From Anaeromicropila herbilytica (GTDB taxonomy: Bacteria; Bacillota; Clostridia; Lachnospirales; Lachnospiraceae), in the NCBI RefSeq assembly GCF_016591975.1, contig NZ_AP024169.1, forward strand, positions 1,908,001-1,972,000: 64,000 nt of DNA, given 5' to 3'. The translations under genes were made by a program, and so were the position numbers. The notes beneath the pieces were generated by a model. The model saw only the letters and a list, made by a program, of their open reading frames with translations. It was not told the DNA's origin and did not search any database. Shown piece after piece: positions 35,920 to 44,862 of the stretch; position 1 is the first letter of the stretch; every line of letters starts with the position of its first letter.

Positions 35920-37737
35920 TTATTCAACAGTAACCGATTTTGCCAAATTCCTTGGCTTATCAATCTCTAATCCACGATATTTTGCTACATAATAAGCAAG
36001 TAATTGTAGAATTACAACGGTCGAAAATGGAGTGAAACGATCATCAATTTTAGGAATAGTTAATAGATAGTCACAGATTGAGTCGGTAACTTCTAGTGTT
36101 CCGTTAGATATTAAGATTACGTTCGCTCCTCTTGCTTTTACTTCTCGTATATTTGAGATTACTTTATCATACACACTTTCTTGAGTTGCTAATGCAATGA
36201 CTGGAACTCCTTCTGTTATTAGTGCTAAGGTTCCATGCTTTAATTCGCCAGCTGTATATGCTTCTGAGTGGATATAGGAAATCTCCTTAAGTTTTAAGGC
36301 GCCCTCATAAGAAAGCGCATAATCTAAACCACGTCCAATGATAAAAGCATCTTCGCTATTCATAATATTTTTTGCTATTTCCTTAATATTATCCTTCATC
36401 TCTAAAGCTTTTTCCATTGACTGAATTGCATGATCTATGTCTTCTAGAAAATGAGTAACATCATTTTTGTCATAAATATTACGTTCATAAGCCATTTTAC
36501 ATGTAATCATATAAAGGCATAACATCTGTGAAGTATAACCTTTTGTAGTAGCAACAGCAATCTCAGGGCCGACATGAGTATAGAGAACATAATCACTTTC
36601 TCTTGCAATACTAGAACCCTTAACGTTAACAATAGATAGAGTTTTAGCACCTTTTTCATGTGCTAGACGAAGAGCTGCTAAGGTATCAACTGTTTCACCA
36701 GATTGAGAGATAATAATTACAAGTGTATTTTCATCAACGATTGGATCTTCATATCGAAATTCAGATGCAACTTCAACAACCACAGGAATGCGTAGTAATT
36801 GTTCCATTCTATTTTTTCCGACTAAACCAGCGTACATTGCGCTTCCACAAGCTACAATATAGATTCGATTAAAGCTTGTAAATAAATGATTTGGTAATTT
36901 ATCCACTGTAAAATCAATTACTCCATCGTGTATTCTTGGTAGAAGAGTATTTCTTAATCCTTCTGGTTGCTCGAAGATTTCTTTTAACATAAAATGCTCA
37001 AATCCTTTTTTCTGGGCAGTCTCAACATCCCAGTCTACGCTCAGCATTTCAGGTTTTACTAAATTTTGATTCATATCCCATACAAGAATTTCATCTTTTT
37101 TTAACTCAAAGATATGATTTTCAGGTAAAACAAAATAATCTTTCGAATACTTAATTAAAGCAGTAACATCAGAAGCAATAAAAGAACCTTCGTCCGTATG
37201 AGTAGCAACTAAGGGACTAACATTACGAATACCGTAGATACTATCTTTTCTATCATGAAACATGATTAAGAAAGCATAAGCACCTTTTAATATTTTTACA
37301 GCTTCTTTTATGGTGTTGATTGGATCTCCATCGTATAAATGATCCAAAAGCATAGCGGCTATTTCAGTATCTGTTTGTGAAACTGGCGTATATTCATTTT
37401 CTAAGATTTTAGCAATACTGTCGTAATTCTCGATGATACCATTATGGATGAGTGTTACTCGATTTACTGTATGGGGATGTGCATTTACATCTGTCACGCC
37501 ACCATGAGTTGCCCATCTTGTATGGCCGATACCGCAAGTTGAAGGGATGGTAGAGTTAGAATCAATTTCCTGTTTAAGATTTGATACTTTTCCAACCTTC
37601 TTAATTGTTTTTACACAATCTTCGGTCCTAAGTGCAATACCAGCGCTATCATATCCTCGATACTCTAATTGCTCTAAAGCATGAATAAGTACATTGTCAG
37701 CCTGTAAGTTTCCTGTAAAACCAATAATTCCGCACAT
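35920..37737 (-). CDS. glmS: Glutamine-fructose-6-phosphate aminotransferase (isomerising)
   Basis: This 605-residue enzyme makes glucosamine-6-phosphate, the first step to UDP-GlcNAc for cell wall and glycans. The N-terminal class II glutaminase starts MCGIIGF with nucleophile Cys2, GIGHTRWATHG and GYDSAGIA. Two SIS sugar-isomerase domains follow (ACGSAMYAGLVGKNRME; SQSGETVDTLAAL; IGRGLDYALSYEGALKLKE). The C terminus LAKSVTVE is the usual one, completing the active site. Expression is controlled by the glmS ribozyme in its leader. AAGGAGA precedes the ATG. Confidence 0.97.
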   Translation of the reverse strand: MCGIIGFTGNLQADNVLIHALEQLEYRGYDSAGIALRTEDCVKTIKKVGKVSNLKQEIDSNSTIPSTCGIGHTRWATHGGVTDVNAHPHTVNRVTLIHNGIIENYDSIAKILENEYTPVSQTDTEIAAMLLDHLYDGDPINTIKEAVKILKGAYAFLIMFHDRKDSIYGIRNVSPLVATHTDEGSFIASDVTALIKYSKDYFVLPENHIFELKKDEILVWDMNQNLVKPEMLSVDWDVETAQKKGFEHFMLKEIFEQPEGLRNTLLPRIHDGVIDFTVDKLPNHLFTSFNRIYIVACGSAMYAGLVGKNRMEQLLRIPVVVEVASEFRYEDPIVDENTLVIIISQSGETVDTLAALRLAHEKGAKTLSIVNVKGSSIARESDYVLYTHVGPEIAVATTKGYTSQMLCLYMITCKMAYERNIYDKNDVTHFLEDIDHAIQSMEKALEMKDNIKEIAKNIMNSEDAFIIGRGLDYALSYEGALKLKEISYIHSEAYTAGELKHGTLALITEGVPVIALATQESVYDKVISNIREVKARGANVILISNGTLEVTDSICDYLLTIPKIDDRFTPFSTVVILQLLAYYVAKYRGLEIDKPRNLAKSVTVE

Positions 37738-37845
37738 AATTTAATCTCCTTTGGCCTATTTTTCTGCACAAAAATAAAACCTGCCATAGAAAATAATTTT
37801 GCAGATCTAGGACTTATTTAATTTTCAATGTTCTAGTTACTATTT

Positions 37846-37996
37846 TCTTTGGTTGCATCGTATTTGTTCTACAGTTGCCCATAGTTTTTTTCGATACATC
37901 TCACGCCCAAAGAAGCATGGAAGAGCATCCGCCGAATTTTCGATAAACTCTTCTCCTCGTTAACCTCATCTTTCCGATCATGAGGTACATGGCGCT
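37846..37996 (-). ncRNA. glmS ribozyme-riboswitch (GlcN6P-sensing, self-cleaving)
   Basis: On the minus strand, about 110 nt ahead of glmS, the RNA starts AGCGCC. P1 follows as CCTCAT-loop-ATGAGG, then the highly conserved TAACGAGG, GAGTTTATCGA and TTCGGCGG-TGCTC core. A P4-type hairpin CTATGG-GCAA-CTGTAG follows, and the P3 closing pair is CTTTGG/CCAAAG near 37846. Cleavage is expected before the G at 37995. Glucosamine-6-phosphate acts as cofactor, cutting the mRNA and lowering glmS expression. 37738-37845 is the leader between ribozyme and gene. The 3' boundary is approximate. Confidence 0.93.
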
Positions 37997-38407
37997 TTCT
38001 TTTTGCAATAGATGATTGGATAAAAATGAATTAAATATTCAATCTATGCATATAAGCTAAAATAGTCAGCACTATGGCAGGAATACATAAAATGTATTAA
38101 TATAACATATTCAGATTGTGAAAAAAAGTGAATATATACTGTCTTATGTTTAGCTTAGGTACAATATATCATTTGAAATGAAGTGAGTCAACAAAAATGT
38201 TTTATCTAAATAAATTATTTTTAATTGTATAATTTATAGATTTTTTTTTATACTATATTTTGCTATAAGTTAAAATTTATTGTGTTTAGAGGAAAATGTT
38301 TGTGATTTGTATTTATTTCAATAATTACTAGACATTAGAAATAAAAAGTAATATAATAAATACAATAATAATAACTATTATTAAATCAAGTAAAAGGAGA
38401 TATGAAT

Positions 38408-38584
38408 ATGAATATGGACAAGATAGTTTGCAACTGTATGAATGTAACAGTGCAGGATGTAAAAGATGCAATTGATAAAGGAGCATCAAATTTAGAAGAG
38501 GTAAAAGAAGTTACTGGAGCTGCTACAGTTTGTGGCGCATGTGAAGAGTATTTAACTTCAGTTGTTGATGAATTTTTAAAATAA
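38408..38584 (+). CDS. Bfd-like [2Fe-2S]-binding protein
   Basis: This 58-residue stand-alone BFD domain has cysteines in VCNCMNVT and TVCGACE (C-X-C and C-X2-C), which bind a 2Fe-2S cluster. The length and helix-turn-helix layout match bacterioferritin-associated ferredoxin-like domains. It may pass electrons to a partner or sense iron or redox; no bacterioferritin gene is nearby. AAAGGAGA precedes a run of three in-frame ATGs (38402, 38408, 38414); 38408 has the best spacing. The PFOR gene lies 430 bp downstream but a terminator separates them. Confidence 0.85.
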   Translation: MNMDKIVCNCMNVTVQDVKDAIDKGASNLEEVKEVTGAATVCGACEEYLTSVVDEFLK

Positions 38585-38636
38585 AATTTTATCTCTTTAT
38601 AACTAGAAGATAATAAAACTGGTTATATATAATATA

Positions 38637-38680
38637 GCAAGGTTGGGATTATATATTTCAATCTTGCTTATTTTTATTTT
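38637..38680 (+). terminator. Terminator of the Bfd-like gene
   Basis: GCAAGGTTG (38637-38645) pairs with CAATCTTGC (38659-38667), followed by a T-rich run. Confidence 0.75.
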
Positions 38681-38923
38681 AATTCGATTATAACAATAGA
38701 TTTTCCATGTATTCAATTAATTATATTACTGAGAAGTTTGAGCAAAAGTAGCCCCAAATTCATAAATATACAGCAAAATACACTTAGTAACGAAAATAAT
38801 TAGAAATTATTCATAGCTAAAAGGTGCAAATTAGTAGAAAAATTATTCAAAACTATCAAAATAAAGCAATAATTCTATGGACATGTTAAAAATTATGAGT
38901 TATATTAGTAGTGTACTTTTTTA

Positions 38924-38953
38924 TTGACTAGTTTGTAATCATCTAAATATTTT
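38924..38953 (+). promoter_or_regulatory. Possible promoter of the PFOR gene
   Basis: TTGACT (38924-38929) with an 18-bp spacer and TATTTT (38948-38953) lies about 60 bp ahead of the PFOR start. The -10 match is weak. Between the upstream terminator and this site (38681-38923) I see no gene. Confidence 0.35.
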
Positions 38954-39011
38954 AAAAAAGCTGAGAAATTAAATTTTACGACAGTTTATGAATATTAAAG
39001 GAGGATAAAAA

Positions 39012-42000
39012 ATGGCAAGAAAAATGAAGACTATGGATGGAAATAATGCCGCTGCACATGTATCATATGCATACACAGATGTTGCTGCAATCTATCCAAT
39101 TACACCAAGTTCAGTTATGGCAGAAGTAACTGATAAATGGGCAACAGAGGGTTTAAAAAATATTTTTGGACATGAAGTAAAAGTTGTTGAAATGCAATCA
39201 GAAGCGGGTGCTGCAGGTACAGTACATGGTTCGTTAGCAGCGGGGGCGTTAACTACAACATATACAGCATCTCAAGGCTTACTACTCATGATTCCAAATA
39301 TGTATAAAATGGCGGGTGAATTATTACCAGCAGTTATTAATGTTTCCGCTCGTGCATTGGCAAGTCATGCTTTGTCAATATTTGGAGATCATTCGGATGT
39401 CTATGCATGTCGCCAAACAGGTTTTGCAATGCTTTGTAGTAGTAACGTTCAAGAAGTTATGGATCTAGCTCCAGTAGCACATTGTGCTGCTGTTAAGGGA
39501 AGAGTACCATTTGTACATTTCTTTGATGGATTTAGAACATCACACGAGATTCAAAAAATTGAAACTTGGGATTACGAAGATTTAAAAGATATGATGGATT
39601 TAGAAGCTGTTAACGCATTCCGTCGTCGTGCTTTAAATCCAGAACATCCTGTTTTAAGAGGATCAGCACAAAATCCTGACGTTTTCTTCCAAGCAAGAGA
39701 AGCTAGCAATGGATATTACAATGCAGTACCAGGTATTGTTGAAGAATACATGAATAAAGTTAATGAAAAAATTGGTACTGATTATAAATTGTTTAACTAT
39801 TATGGTGCAGAAGATGCAACTCATATCATTATAGCTATGGGATCTGTATGTGATACAATTGATGAAACAATTGATTACTTAACAGCAGCAGGAGAAAAAG
39901 TTGGTGTTGTTAAGGTTCGCTTATATAGACCATTTAGTGCAAAACATTTATTAGATGCAATTCCAAACACTGTAAAACAAATTACAGTTCTAGATAGAAC
40001 AAAAGAGCCAGGAGCTTTAGCAGAACCATTATATCTTGATGTAGTTGCTGCTCTTAAAGGAACTAAGTTTGATCAGACTCCAGTTCTTAATGGTCGTTAT
40101 GGTTTAGGTTCTAAAGATACTACACCAGCTCAAATTATTTCTGTATATAGAAATACTGAAAAGAGAGGATTTACAATCGGTATTAACGATGATGTAACTC
40201 ACCTTTCCTTAGAAGTAAAAGAAAGTCCTAATACAACACCAGAAGGAACAATTAGTTGTAAGTTCTGGGGTCTAGGTGCAGATGGTACCGTAGGTGCAAA
40301 TAAGAATTCCATTAAGATCATTGGTAATCATACAAATCTATATGCACAAGCATATTTTGACTATGATTCTAAAAAATCTGGTGGTGTTACAATGTCACAC
40401 TTAAGATTTGGTAAGAAACCAATTAAATCAACTTATTTAATTAGTGAAGCTAACTTTGTGGCTTGCCATAATCCATCTTACGTTAGAAAATACAACATGG
40501 TTCAAGAATTAAAGAAAGGTGGCACTTTCTTACTTAACTGTGGTTGGAACATGGAAGAAATTGAAAAGAATCTTCCAGGACAAGTTAAACGTTACATTGC
40601 TGAAAATGATATCAAATTCTATACAATTGACGGAATCAAAGTTGGTAAAGAAATCGGACTTGGTGGACGTATCAATACAGTACTTCAAGCAGCTTTCTTT
40701 AAATTAGCTAATATTATTCCAGTTGAAGAAGCAGTAAAATATATGAAAGATGCAGCAACTGCATCCTATAGCAAAAAAGGTGATGCAATTGTAGCTATGA
40801 ACCATGCAGCAATTGATCGTGGTATCACAGATGTGGTAGAAGTTAAAGTTCCAGAATCTTGGAAGAATGCTACAGATGAAGATATTACAACAAAAGCTAC
40901 TGTTGGTTCTAAAGCAGTTCTTGATTTTGTAAATAATATTCAAACTCCAATTAGTGCACAAGAAGGTAACAAATTACCTGTTTCAACATTCGTGGATCAA
41001 GCTGATGGTACTTTACCTCAAGGTACTGCAGCATATGAAAAACGTGGAGTGGCAATTGATGTTCCAGAATGGATTCCAGAAAACTGTATTCAATGTACAT
41101 TCTGTTCTTATGTGTGTCCTCATGCTGTTATTCGTCCAGTAGCTTTAACAGAAGAAGAAGCAGCTAAGGCTCCTAAAGATATGAAGCTTGTGCCTATGAA
41201 CGGTATGCCAGGTCTTCAATTTGGTATTACAGTATCTACATTAGACTGTACAGGTTGTGGATCATGTGCAAATGTGTGTCCAGGTAAGAAGGGTGAAAAA
41301 GCTCTTGTTATGAAACCTACAGAAACTCAATTAGATGCACAAAAAGGATTTGATTATGGTATTACAATCGAAACAAAACCAGAAGTATTAGAAAAATTCA
41401 AAGAAACAACAGTTAAAGGAAGTCAATTTAAACAACCATTACTTGAGTTCTCAGGAGCTTGTGCAGGTTGTGGAGAAACTCCATATGCAAAACTTGTTAC
41501 TCAATTATTTGGAGAGAGAATGTATATCTCAAATGCAACTGGCTGTTCTTCAATCTGGGGTGGTTCCATGCCTTCAACTCCATATACAGTAAATTCAAAA
41601 GGACAAGGTCCAGCTTGGGCTAACTCTTTATTTGAAGATAATGCTGAATTTGGATATGGTATGCTATTAGCTCAACAAGCTATGAGAAGTGGATTAAAAG
41701 AAAAAGTAGAAGCATTAGAAACTACTACTTCAAGTGATGAAGTAAAATCTGCAATCAAGAGATATTTAGATTCTTTTGAAAATGGTAAAGAAAATTCAGG
41801 TGCAACAAGTGCCTTAGTTAGAGCATTAGAAGCTGATCAAAGTGCAGAAGCAAAGAATATCTTAGTTGATAAAGATTTCTTATCTAAGAAATCTCAATGG
41901 GTATTCGGTGGTGACGGATGGGCTTATGATATTGGATTTGGTGGTCTTGACCATATTATTGCAAGTGGACAGGATATTAATATCTTAGTATTTGATACAG

Positions 42001-42548
42001 AAATCTATTCCAATACAGGTGGTCAATCTTCTAAATCAACTCAAATTGGTGCAGTAGCACAATTTGCAGCTGGTGGTAAGGCTGTTAAGAAGAAAGATTT
42101 AGCACAAATTGCTATGAGTTATGGTTATGTTTATGTAGCACAAATTGCACAAGGTGCTGATTACAATCAAGCAGTTAAGGCATTTGTAGAGGCTGAAAGC
42201 TACCATGGACCTTCAATTGTAATCGCTTATGCTCCATGTATCAGTCATGGTATTAAGGGTGGTATGTGCAATGCACAATCAGAAGAAAAAACAGCTGTAA
42301 CTTCAGGATATTGGAATATGTTTAGATTTGATCCTCGCCTAAAAGAAGAAGGAAAGAATCCATTCCAATTAGATTCTAAAGCACCAACAACAGGATATAA
42401 AGATTTCATCAAGAATGAAGTACGTTATAGTGCACTTGCTAGACAGAATCCTGAAAGAGCAGAAGAATTATTTGATCAAGCAGAAAAGAATGCAGTTCAA
42501 AAGTATGAATATTTAAAGAAGTTAGCATCTTTATATGATGTTGAATAA
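39012..42548 (+). CDS. nifJ: Pyruvate:ferredoxin (flavodoxin) oxidoreductase
   Basis: This 1178-residue single-chain PFOR oxidises pyruvate to acetyl-CoA and CO2 and reduces ferredoxin; it is the central step of clostridial fermentation. The N-terminal alpha-like domain has AAHVSYAYTDVAAIYPITPSS. A 2x[4Fe-4S] ferredoxin-like domain has CIQCTFCSYVCPH (about residue 692) and CTGCGSCANVCPG (about 744). The third cluster site GACAGCGETPY is near 815. The TPP domain has NATGCSSIWGG, GDGWAYDIGFGG and YSNTGGQSS. All cofactor sites are intact and the length is standard. AAAGGAGGA precedes the ATG. Codon use is noticeably more ordered than in its neighbours, as expected for a highly expressed gene. 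Confidence 0.97.
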   Translation: MARKMKTMDGNNAAAHVSYAYTDVAAIYPITPSSVMAEVTDKWATEGLKNIFGHEVKVVEMQSEAGAAGTVHGSLAAGALTTTYTASQGLLLMIPNMYKMAGELLPAVINVSARALASHALSIFGDHSDVYACRQTGFAMLCSSNVQEVMDLAPVAHCAAVKGRVPFVHFFDGFRTSHEIQKIETWDYEDLKDMMDLEAVNAFRRRALNPEHPVLRGSAQNPDVFFQAREASNGYYNAVPGIVEEYMNKVNEKIGTDYKLFNYYGAEDATHIIIAMGSVCDTIDETIDYLTAAGEKVGVVKVRLYRPFSAKHLLDAIPNTVKQITVLDRTKEPGALAEPLYLDVVAALKGTKFDQTPVLNGRYGLGSKDTTPAQIISVYRNTEKRGFTIGINDDVTHLSLEVKESPNTTPEGTISCKFWGLGADGTVGANKNSIKIIGNHTNLYAQAYFDYDSKKSGGVTMSHLRFGKKPIKSTYLISEANFVACHNPSYVRKYNMVQELKKGGTFLLNCGWNMEEIEKNLPGQVKRYIAENDIKFYTIDGIKVGKEIGLGGRINTVLQAAFFKLANIIPVEEAVKYMKDAATASYSKKGDAIVAMNHAAIDRGITDVVEVKVPESWKNATDEDITTKATVGSKAVLDFVNNIQTPISAQEGNKLPVSTFVDQADGTLPQGTAAYEKRGVAIDVPEWIPENCIQCTFCSYVCPHAVIRPVALTEEEAAKAPKDMKLVPMNGMPGLQFGITVSTLDCTGCGSCANVCPGKKGEKALVMKPTETQLDAQKGFDYGITIETKPEVLEKFKETTVKGSQFKQPLLEFSGACAGCGETPYAKLVTQLFGERMYISNATGCSSIWGGSMPSTPYTVNSKGQGPAWANSLFEDNAEFGYGMLLAQQAMRSGLKEKVEALETTTSSDEVKSAIKRYLDSFENGKENSGATSALVRALEADQSAEAKNILVDKDFLSKKSQWVFGGDGWAYDIGFGGLDHIIASGQDINILVFDTEIYSNTGGQSSKSTQIGAVAQFAAGGKAVKKKDLAQIAMSYGYVYVAQIAQGADYNQAVKAFVEAESYHGPSIVIAYAPCISHGIKGGMCNAQSEEKTAVTSGYWNMFRFDPRLKEEGKNPFQLDSKAPTTGYKDFIKNEVRYSALARQNPERAEELFDQAEKNAVQKYEYLKKLASLYDVE

Positions 42549-42576
42549 TTAAATATATAATAAAAGTTATATAGAT

Positions 42577-42606
42577 GATTAGGCAGGAAAATTTTCCTGC
42601 CTAATC
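42577..42606 (+). terminator. Terminator of the PFOR gene
   Basis: Perfect 30-bp palindrome with its centre at AAAATTTT (GATTAGGCAGG / CCTGCCTAATC arms), about 30 bp after the stop codon. Confidence 0.75.
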
Positions 42607-42737
42607 TGTATTTATGCATAGGATTTCTACATCCATCTGATTCAAGCATCACCGAAACATTAAAAATGCATATAATGTTATAAATAGTATTTTTATTGGG
42701 AACGAATCTTTTTAAGTGGAGAAAGGATGTGAAATCG

Positions 42738-43586
42738 ATGGGAGCATTTGTTGGAAATCCAGTTCAAGTAACTTATACTTATGGAACAGAAATAAGTAAT
42801 ACAGTTATTCTATATTCATCAGCAAATACGGTTCTCTTAACATACCCTTTAGTTTCTATTAATGTATTTACAAATAGAGAGTATGCTCATATTGGTAATA
42901 TGATTCAATATAAAATTGTAATTGAAAATAAAGGAACAATGGATGTGTTTAATAATAGTGTTACATTTTATTTGAATTCGTTTTTAGAACTAGTTCCTAA
43001 TACATTATATGTTAATGGAAAGAGAAGTGCAGATAATTTAGTAAATATTTCAATTCCTAATTTATTAGTTGGAAGTCAACAATGTGTAATTATATTTACT
43101 GCATTAGTAGTAAAATCATCATTTTGTCAATATTGGAAAATAAAAAGTAAAGCAACAATAAGAGGTACTTATGATGGCAATAGTACATTAGAAGTTACAT
43201 CAGAAACCGCTGATACAATAGTTGAAAAGCCAAAGAAACTATATCAATTAAAAGAAAAATTAATCATGCCATGTATTATGCCAGAGATTAATCGTATACT
43301 TAACTGTCAAGTATATTTATTAAGTGTATGTCCTATTGCGGTTCGAGATGGCCAAGTGCTAATTAAAGTTAGCTATGCAGCTGAAATAGTCTACTGTGAT
43401 AATACAAAACAAAGATTGAGCTATTATCAAACTTATGAAAAATACCTAAAGTTTAATCAAGGGTGTTATCCATATGTTGTGTGCATAGCAGTGGATAGAA
43501 AAGAAATATTAGATAATCATCAGGAAATGTTACTTTTTATTGAAATAAGTATTTTTGATAAAATTGCTTCTGGCCTTAAAAACTAA
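42738..43586 (+). CDS. DUF11-like and SPOCS (DUF3794)-like two-domain protein
   Basis: This 282-residue protein has no signal peptide or membrane segment. Residues 40-165 form a DUF11-type beta-sandwich (AHIGNMIQYKIVIENKGTMD, then LNSFLELVPNTLYVNG). Residues 190-280 resemble the SPOCS/DUF3794 domain found in spore-assembly proteins such as SipL (KEKLIMPCIMPEINRIL, then VRDGQVLIKVSYAAEIVY). It is therefore a candidate spore-coat or surface assembly protein; this is inference. It converges on a second DUF11 protein, and the two are probably functionally linked. ATG 42738 has AAAGGA upstream; a TTG at 42696 also opens the frame. Confidence 0.7.
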   Translation: MGAFVGNPVQVTYTYGTEISNTVILYSSANTVLLTYPLVSINVFTNREYAHIGNMIQYKIVIENKGTMDVFNNSVTFYLNSFLELVPNTLYVNGKRSADNLVNISIPNLLVGSQQCVIIFTALVVKSSFCQYWKIKSKATIRGTYDGNSTLEVTSETADTIVEKPKKLYQLKEKLIMPCIMPEINRILNCQVYLLSVCPIAVRDGQVLIKVSYAAEIVYCDNTKQRLSYYQTYEKYLKFNQGCYPYVVCIAVDRKEILDNHQEMLLFIEISIFDKIASGLKN

Positions 43587-43601
43587 CATTAAGGCCAGAA
43601 G
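43567..43601. terminator. Terminator overlapping the DUF11/SPOCS stop codon
   Basis: Perfect arms CTTCTGGCCTTAA (43567-43579) and TTAAGGCCAGAAG (43589-43601) enclose the TAA stop at 43584-43586. It can serve both convergent genes. Confidence 0.75.
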
Positions 43602-43668
43602 AGTCTTTAGTACATAGAGGAAAAGGACTTAATCTATGCTAGAATATTACCTGTTATTATTATTCTAT

Positions 43669-44523
43669 TTAGCTTGCTGTGCCATTAATAGTAACTAATA
43701 ATACACCACTGGTTGCTGGAATAATATATTCTATCTGAGCTGAACCATCGTAATTCTTGAGAATAGATAAAGCACCAGTACCAGCTGTATATGTGTAGTA
43801 TCCACCAGTCGATGGAAGGGTTTGAGTAGTTCCATTATCGATTTTAGTTGTTATTGAATCAATAGAAGCAACATTAGTTAGCGTATCGCTGATAGTCAAA
43901 GAAGAGGTTGCGGTGTTCCCTGTATTTGTAAGAGTTATTGTATAAGAAAAAGCAGTGCCCGATGGGATAATTGCTGGAGCTTTTTTGGAAGCGCTTAATA
44001 GAGCATATTCTTTATAGCTGATTAATGGTCCAGATGTTAATGACTCAGTAGCTGTTGCAACAGTAATGGTGTTCGATAGATTTGTAGCAGTGAAGCTACT
44101 ACCGATATCCATCATATAAGTCAATACAGCTGTAGAGTAAGGAGCAAGAGTACTTCCTAATGTAATAGCAAGATCTCCATTTGCATCTTGCGTAATGGTT
44201 GGAGCAGTAGCAGGATCATCATTGATAATTACAGAACCACTACCTGTAACATAGGTAAAGGGACTGTTTGCATAAGTTCCACCAGTTGGTGTGAAATTAT
44301 CGGATATACTTGTAAATGTTAAAGTTTGATTTGTAGTGTTTGTGATTACAATTTTGTAAGTTAATCGATCAAAAGGTTTAAAATAACCTCTGGATACAGT
44401 TTTTTGTACCGTCATAGTACTTGAGGTACTATTTGTGGATAAAACGTCATCGGTTGCTGTAATACCACTAGTAGTATTGTTGTTGTATAATATATTGGCT
44501 TGGGAATTCAAAAGTTCTGCCAT
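43669..44523 (-). CDS. Two-repeat DUF11 domain protein
   Basis: This 284-residue Thr/Ser/Asn-rich protein has two DUF11 repeats. The first has VSRGYFKPFDRLTYKIVITN and a T-L-F-S-I-SDNFTP strand, and the second IPSGTAFSYTITLTNTGN and LTISDTLTN. No signal peptide, membrane segment or sortase motif is visible, so export would need another route, or it sits inside the spore. Such signal-less DUF11 proteins are frequent in spore-forming Clostridia. It converges with the DUF11/SPOCS protein. The long intergenic region 44524-44862 upstream is AT-rich and should contain its promoter and that of the GHL10 gene. Confidence 0.75.
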   Translation of the reverse strand: MAELLNSQANILYNNNTTSGITATDDVLSTNSTSSTMTVQKTVSRGYFKPFDRLTYKIVITNTTNQTLTFTSISDNFTPTGGTYANSPFTYVTGSGSVIINDDPATAPTITQDANGDLAITLGSTLAPYSTAVLTYMMDIGSSFTATNLSNTITVATATESLTSGPLISYKEYALLSASKKAPAIIPSGTAFSYTITLTNTGNTATSSLTISDTLTNVASIDSITTKIDNGTTQTLPSTGGYYTYTAGTGALSILKNYDGSAQIEYIIPATSGVLLVTINGTAS

Positions 44524-44862
44524 TGAAATCGACTCCTTTATAATGGATTAAGTGATAATTATATTAGCTACCAAGTTTTTATTAATTTTATGGAAACTAA
44601 TGTTATTTTATCCTTATTATATTATATTCATATTCATAGAGCTTTGTGATAAAATAATGGTATTTGTCACATAAATACCATATTTAAAAGATATTGTATA
44701 TATATATGGTTATACATAAAAAGTAAAAAATGAAAATACATAATATATAAAATTAGTTGTGTGTTTTTGTAATTATATTCTTATATAATTAATAGGCTTA
44801 TAATTAGTTAGTAATGATGTGTAATAAAATGGAAAATGGGATAAAAGTGAAAGGATTAAAAA
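44524..44862. other. AT-rich divergent intergenic region
   Basis: These 339 bp lie between the divergent DUF11 and GHL10 genes. They are very AT-rich, with several TATA-like stretches but no convincing -35/-10 pair, repeat or RNA structure. Confidence 0.4.

Noticed and set aside
40704..40961. 85-residue minus-strand frame inside the PFOR gene
   Set aside because: It lies fully inside a strongly supported coding region and is rich in Cys, Phe and Ile, as expected from an antisense shadow.
38402..42548. Bfd-like gene and PFOR as one operon
   Set aside because: A hairpin with T tract at 38637-38680 and a 330-bp gap lie between them.
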